NCBI GenBank assembly: GCA_021323595.1 | Contig: JAJPKR010000044.1 | Span: 1-35,234, forward strand | Source: Terriglobia bacterium | Lineage (GTDB): Bacteria > Acidobacteriota > Terriglobia > Terriglobales > SCQP01 | Direction: 5' to 3' | DNA: 35,234 bases | Shown: positions 31,978 through 35,234 of the stretch, piece by piece | Numbering within the stretch: the stretch's first letter is position 1 | Layout: the number at the start of each line of letters is the position of its first letter | Made by a program: the position numbers and the translations under genes | The notes under the pieces: model-generated | What the model was told of the DNA's origin: nothing | The model's database searches: none | Seen by the model: the letters and a program-made list of their open reading frames with translations, nothing else

Positions 31978-33204
31978 TCAGGCGGCGAGCTGCAAGACCG
32001 CCAAGGTTTCGATGTGGAAGGTTTGGGGGAAGAGGTCGAACAGGCGCAGCTCGGCGAGGCGGTAGGGCGCGGCCGCCAGCAACTGCTTGAGATCGCGGGC
32101 CAGCGTGGCGGGATCGCAGGAGAGATAGCGCAGCTCGCGCGGGCGGGCGGCGGCGATGGCGGCGACGAGCTTGCGGCCGAGGCCGGCGCGGGGCGGATCG
32201 GCGACGAGCAAAGCGAGCGGGCCGGACCAGCGCGCCATGAACTCCTCGGCCGCGAGGTCGTGCACGCGCAGCTGCGCGAGGCCGGCAGCGTTGCGGCGGA
32301 GGCTGGCGACGGCGGCGGGATGATTCTCGACGGCGCTGACGTTCGCGAAGCGCTCAGCGAGCGGCAGCGCGAACAAGCCCACGCCGCTGAAGAGGTCCAC
32401 GGCGCGGCCGCCGGCGGCGCCGGCCGGCGCGGTGACGGCGGCGATGAGATCATCGAGCAGAAACCGATTGGCTTGGAAAAAGGCCCCGCGCGCGACCCAG
32501 TAATCGCGCCCGCCGGCCGCGTACTCGATCCCTTCCCCCGCCGCGCCCGCCATTTCCGCGGCTTCGCTCGCGTATGCGCGCACGAGCGTGCCGGCACGCT
32601 CGGCTTCCAGGTTCAGGCAAAGCCTGGCGCCGGCGGCATCGGTCATGATCTCGATCTCGCGCACGCCGGGCGGCGGCGGCGGCAGCGCCGCCAAGGCGGC
32701 GATCGCCTTCTCCACCGCCGGCGCGGCGATGGGGCAGCGGGCCACGGGCACGAGGGTGCGGCTGTCGCGCGCGAAATAGGCCAGACGCGGCGCCTCCGCC
32801 GCGCCGCTGACGCGCAGGCGGGCGCGATTGCGGTAGGCCCAAGCCGGGCCGGCATGGAGCGCCACCGGCGCGCTCCACTCCAAGCCGCCGGTGCGGCGCA
32901 GGGTTTCGCGCAGGATGGCGACTTTCATCTCGGCCTGGTAATCGGCGGGAGCGTGCTGCCACTGGCAGCCGCCGCAGCGGCCGAAGTATTCGCAGGCGGG
33001 GGCGATGCGGCGCGGGGATGCCGTTTCGAGGGCGACGAGCCGTCCGCGATCGTAGCTTTCGTGGCGCTCGACGATCTCGATGCGGGCGCGCTCGCCCGGC
33101 AGCGTTTGCGGCACAAAGACGGTCTTGCCGTCGCGCCGCGCCAGGCCGTCGCCGCCGTAGACCAGCCGCTCGATCTCCACCACTTCGAAGGTTCGGCCGC
33201 TCAT
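31978..33204 (-). CDS. 23S rRNA (uracil-5-)-methyltransferase, RlmD/RumA type
   Basis: This SAM-dependent enzyme makes 5-methyluridine in rRNA, 408 residues. An N-terminal TRAM domain (GRTFEVVEIERLVYGGDGLAR) is followed by the 4Fe-4S site with Cys71, Cys77, Cys80 and Cys at about 157. The Rossmann domain has VDLFSGVGLFALPLAERF, the DPPRAG motif and the catalytic Cys in YLSCDPATLARDL near residue 363. FFQANR upstream is also conserved. It may be RlmD, RlmCD or a relative; the exact uridine cannot be told from sequence. Its start overlaps the stop of the upstream unknown gene by 4 nt, so the two form an operon. Confidence 0.93.
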   Translation of the reverse strand: MSGRTFEVVEIERLVYGGDGLARRDGKTVFVPQTLPGERARIEIVERHESYDRGRLVALETASPRRIAPACEYFGRCGGCQWQHAPADYQAEMKVAILRETLRRTGGLEWSAPVALHAGPAWAYRNRARLRVSGAAEAPRLAYFARDSRTLVPVARCPIAAPAVEKAIAALAALPPPPPGVREIEIMTDAAGARLCLNLEAERAGTLVRAYASEAAEMAGAAGEGIEYAAGGRDYWVARGAFFQANRFLLDDLIAAVTAPAGAAGGRAVDLFSGVGLFALPLAERFANVSAVENHPAAVASLRRNAAGLAQLRVHDLAAEEFMARWSGPLALLVADPPRAGLGRKLVAAIAAARPRELRYLSCDPATLARDLKQLLAAAPYRLAELRLFDLFPQTFHIETLAVLQLAA

Positions 33205-33902
33205 GGCATGTAGAAGAGGCTGAGCCGCGGCAGGCCATAACGCTCGAGCAGCCGTTTGCGGAGGAATTGGCGCTCGACCATGGCCAACTGCTCGGTCTTG
33301 AGCTGGCGGCGATAGGGGGCGAGCTCGCGTTCGTAATCGGCGCGGGAGGCGGCCAGCACGGCGCTGGGCGCGGCCGCCTGCACGGCGGCAAAGAGGCGGT
33401 CATCCAGGGCGGTGAGCCAGCGGTCGAGCTGGTCGAGCGGCGGGCGGGCGGGCGGTGCGGGCTCGGTCCACAGCGCGGCTTGCGCCGCCAGCTCCTGCGC
33501 GACTTCCGCGGCCACGGCGGCGGCCAGCGGCGGCAGCGACGCGGCGGCGAGCTGGGCGCGCGCCTGCTCGAGAAACGCGGCGATGCGGCGCGGCTCGAAG
33601 CCGGGCGCCTCCGGCGGCGTTCCGTCGCGGCCGCCGACGGCGGCCTCCTTCGCGGCTTCGGCGGCGCGGGCGACGGCGGCGGCGCAATAGGCGAGCGAGC
33701 GCGGGCGCTCGGTATCCTTGCGGCGGCCGGCGGCAAAGCCGGCGAAGGTCTGATCGATGCCGGCGAGAACGGCCGCCAGCGGAATGCCGGCTTCCTTCCA
33801 CGACTCGATCAGCGCCCAGTCGAGCGGGCAAAGGTAAATCTGGCGGCCGCGCGCGCGCTGGAAATGCTCTTCGATCTCGGTGAAGTAGTTGAAGTAGTTC
33901 AA
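33201..33902 (-). CDS. conserved hypothetical helical protein coupled to rRNA methyltransferase
   Basis: This 233-residue, mainly helical and Ala-rich protein has no signal peptide or membrane helix. The N-terminal segment NYFNYFTEIEEHFQRARGRQ, then LCPLDWALIESWKEAGIPL and VLAGIDQTF, is well conserved in proteins I recall from Acidobacteriota, but no function is known to me. The C-terminus ends with a basic helix (VERQFLRKRLLERYGLPRL). The start is a TTG at 33902; the family N-terminus begins exactly there. Only 16 nt separate it from the divergent gene at 33919. The 4-nt overlap with the methyltransferase suggests a linked role, possibly in RNA or ribosome biology (inference). Confidence 0.75.
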   Translation of the reverse strand: MNYFNYFTEIEEHFQRARGRQIYLCPLDWALIESWKEAGIPLAAVLAGIDQTFAGFAAGRRKDTERPRSLAYCAAAVARAAEAAKEAAVGGRDGTPPEAPGFEPRRIAAFLEQARAQLAAASLPPLAAAVAAEVAQELAAQAALWTEPAPPARPPLDQLDRWLTALDDRLFAAVQAAAPSAVLAASRADYERELAPYRRQLKTEQLAMVERQFLRKRLLERYGLPRLSLFYMP

Positions 33903-33906
33903 AGGC

Positions 33907-33912
33907 TATGAT
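33907..33912 (+). promoter_or_regulatory. -10-like box close to start of the secreted protein gene
   Basis: GGCTATGATGG contains TATGAT ending 6 nt before the ATG at 33919. No Shine-Dalgarno is present, so a leaderless transcript is possible. The box sits in a 16-nt divergent gap, and any -35 element would lie inside the opposite gene. Confidence 0.35.
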
Positions 33913-33918
33913 GGGCTC

Positions 33919-34830
33919 ATGCCGCGACGCTCGCCGTGGATCCTTTCGATTATCGCCTTGACGCTGGCGGCGGGGGCGCAGAGCGCGCCGGCGCCGCCGG
34001 CGACGGTGACGATTCAGCCGCATTGGCAGGCGGGCCAGGTGCTGCGCTGGCGGCTGACGATCCACTCGACGCTGACCCGCGACGCCGAAGGGCAGAGCCA
34101 AACCGCCACGCTCGACAATCATTCCTTGGCGCAGATGAAGATCGATTCCGCCAGCCCGGATGGCGCGGTGGCCGAGCTCTCGGTGCTGAGCTATAAGACC
34201 GACGTCAGCGGACTGGATGCCGTGGCCGGCCAACTGCGCGCCGACGAGGACAAGCTGAGCGCCGCCGCGCCGACGCTCGCGCCGCTGCGGGTGCGGATCG
34301 TCAACGGCGGCGAGAACCAGATCCTCTCGGCGCCGCAGGGAAGCGAGTACGCGGAGATCGTCAATATGCTCGAGCAGCTGGCGCGCACCGATACCCTGCC
34401 CTCGGGCGCGACGCGCGTCGGCGACCAATGGACGCGGCAGCGCGTGCAGGAATTGGAGACGCTGCATTTTTCGCTGCCGACCACGCTGCGCTGCGCGCTC
34501 CGCCGCCTGGATTGGACGCCCGGCGGCTGGCAAGCCGAAATCAGCGTGACGACGAGCGCGGATTCGGCGCTGCCGCCGAGCTCGATCCCGAATTTCACGG
34601 AGTTCGCGCAACAAGGCTACGCCGCCAAAGCCACGCTCAACATCACGGGCACGGCGACCGCGAAGTATCAGGTCGCGACCGGCATGCTGGCGAGCGCCAA
34701 CAGCGAGACGCATAACTTGTTTCGCATCGAGCTGACCGGGCCGCAGCCGCAGCCGATCGAGATCACCACGCGCATCGATTCCACCGGCACGGTCGAGCCG
34801 GCGCCGGCACCCGCCGGCGCCGCGCACTGA
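33919..34830 (+). CDS. secreted protein of unknown function, possibly DUF6263-like
   Basis: This 303-residue protein begins with a signal peptide (about residues 6-22, ending near GAQSAPA) and continues as a beta-rich domain without cysteines. Segments such as GQVLRWRLTIHSTLTRDAEG, ALRRLDWTPGGWQAEISV and TLNITGTATAKYQVATGML recall the DUF6263 group, though I am unsure. It ends in a Pro/Ala-rich tail. It is probably periplasmic or on the outer membrane surface. No catalytic motif is visible. It is divergent from the hypothetical gene ending at 33201 and is followed by a hairpin at 34863-34885. Confidence 0.75.
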   Translation: MPRRSPWILSIIALTLAAGAQSAPAPPATVTIQPHWQAGQVLRWRLTIHSTLTRDAEGQSQTATLDNHSLAQMKIDSASPDGAVAELSVLSYKTDVSGLDAVAGQLRADEDKLSAAAPTLAPLRVRIVNGGENQILSAPQGSEYAEIVNMLEQLARTDTLPSGATRVGDQWTRQRVQELETLHFSLPTTLRCALRRLDWTPGGWQAEISVTTSADSALPPSSIPNFTEFAQQGYAAKATLNITGTATAKYQVATGMLASANSETHNLFRIELTGPQPQPIEITTRIDSTGTVEPAPAPAGAAH

Positions 34831-34862
34831 GCGACCGCGGCGCGCGGCGGCCGGCCGTCCGT

Positions 34863-34885
34863 GGGGCAAGCATTTTTGCCTGCCC
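34863..34885 (+). terminator. hairpin after secreted protein gene
   Basis: GGGCAAGC and GCCTGCCC pair with one mismatch around an ATTTTT loop, starting 33 nt after the stop. There is no T-tract after the stem, so it may be a factor-dependent terminator or a dispersed palindrome. Confidence 0.3.
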
Positions 34886-35208
34886 GCGGAGCGAGGGGCG
34901 CCTAGCAATGGGTTTCGGGTTTGAGCCTTTCCGGGTGCTCGGGGACATTCTCTGCACCCATACGTGGGGGGAGACCAGGGCAGATTCGCCGCGTTCGGCT
35001 GGTTGTCGGTAAATTGTTGATAACAAGTACGTTACTCTGACGCGCATGGCGTGGCGGCGGCCGAAAAAATGGTCTCCTGGCCGGAAGTACAGGTCAACAC
35101 CCCCGGCGGCGCGGCGAACGCGTGCTGGCGGCTAAGCGATTGCGGCGCTTGGGTTTGCAGGCGGCACACGGGCTCGCGTGCGCTGCTTGCAGTGTTGAGC
35201 TTCCCAAC

Positions 35209-35234
35209 GGGTGGGGCCCAAAAGTGGGCCACCC
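35209..35234. repeat. imperfect inverted repeat at window end
   Basis: GGGTGGGGCCCA, a four-base loop AAAG, then TGGGCCACCC pair over 10 bp with a two-base bulge. Short GGGTGGCCCA palindromes of this kind can be dispersed repeats. The window edge cuts off the context. Confidence 0.4.

Larger units (their letters stand above)
34831..35234. other. 404-nt tail without a recognised gene
   Basis: This stretch holds a hairpin after the secreted protein gene, a small palindrome TTGTTGATAACAA at 35014-35026 in an AT-rich patch, and an inverted repeat at the very end. Frames open at the end (plus strand from about 35052; minus strand 35032-35232) show no recognisable motif, so I do not call a gene, although one could continue past the window edge. 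Confidence 0.5.

Noticed and set aside
35032-35232. 66-residue minus-strand open frame at the window end
   Set aside because: No recognisable motif or codon bias, and it starts within the terminal inverted repeat.
1-35234. tRNA, rRNA, CRISPR arrays, prophage or intact IS elements
   Set aside because: Read for by eye on both strands; no cloverleaf-like genes, regularly spaced repeats, transposase or phage proteins were seen.

Overview
This is a GC-rich bacterial chromosomal segment that most likely comes from an Acidobacteriota genome. The indicators are an ADOP-type (acidobacterial duplicated orphan permease) MacB-like permease, an Oar-like TonB-dependent receptor with an N-terminal carboxypeptidase-regulatory-like domain, a ccm operon carrying an acidobacterial-style CcmH, and several small proteins I associate with that phylum. 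The organism is Gram-negative in architecture: lipid A/Kdo/heptose genes, an outer-membrane receptor, an MCE protein and RlpA are all present. No tRNA, rRNA, CRISPR array, intact insertion sequence or prophage was seen.

Layout. (1) 1-254: leader region with a 40-bp-period tandem repeat. (2) 255-3624 (+): waaA-lpxK-waaF, three translationally coupled genes for the lipid A-Kdo-heptose core. (3) 10570-3621 (-): cytochrome c maturation operon in the order ccmF, ccmH, small ccmI-like gene, regulatory-like-domain membrane protein, ccmE, ccmA, ccmB, ccmC, ccmD-like. CcmE has the C-x3-Y haem-binding variant, CcmH has a C-x-C-x-C motif, and no ccmG is present. (4) 11770-10691 (-): orphan MCE protein with five exact 34-residue repeats. 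(5) 15219-11912 (-): a multi-pass membrane protein coupled to a membrane-embedded spermidine-synthase-like protein. (6) 17890-15265 (-): mnmG and a dienelactone hydrolase. (7) 17956-18530: two small unknown genes that converge, one of them behind an extended -10 promoter and a 5'-UTR hairpin, in a locally AT-richer patch.

(8) 18600-23480 (+): a compact five-gene cluster of PfkB sugar kinase, glycerophosphodiester phosphodiesterase, SAM methyltransferase, CDP-paratose/tyvelose-epimerase-like SDR and B12-type radical SAM enzyme. This is the best candidate for an undescribed pathway in the window. (9) 26217-23725 (-): TonB-dependent receptor. (10) 26304-27259 (+): a small helical protein coupled to an RlpA-like DPBB-SPOR protein whose catalytic glutamate is replaced by alanine. 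(11) 27652-30333 (+): a 45-codon N-terminal remnant of an ABC ATPase followed by an intact ADOP permease. (12) 30396-31958 (+): APC-family amino acid transporter. (13) 33902-31978 (-): unknown protein coupled to an RlmD/RumA-type rRNA uracil methyltransferase. (14) 33919-34830 (+): secreted unknown protein. (15) 34831-35234: non-coding tail with hairpins.

Genes are tightly packed, with frequent 4-nt start/stop overlaps, so most blocks are probably operons. Start codons include ATG, GTG and TTG. Several genes carry a TATACT-like -10 box very close to the start codon and no Shine-Dalgarno sequence, which suggests short-leader or leaderless transcripts. All functional calls come from reading motifs; no database search was run.
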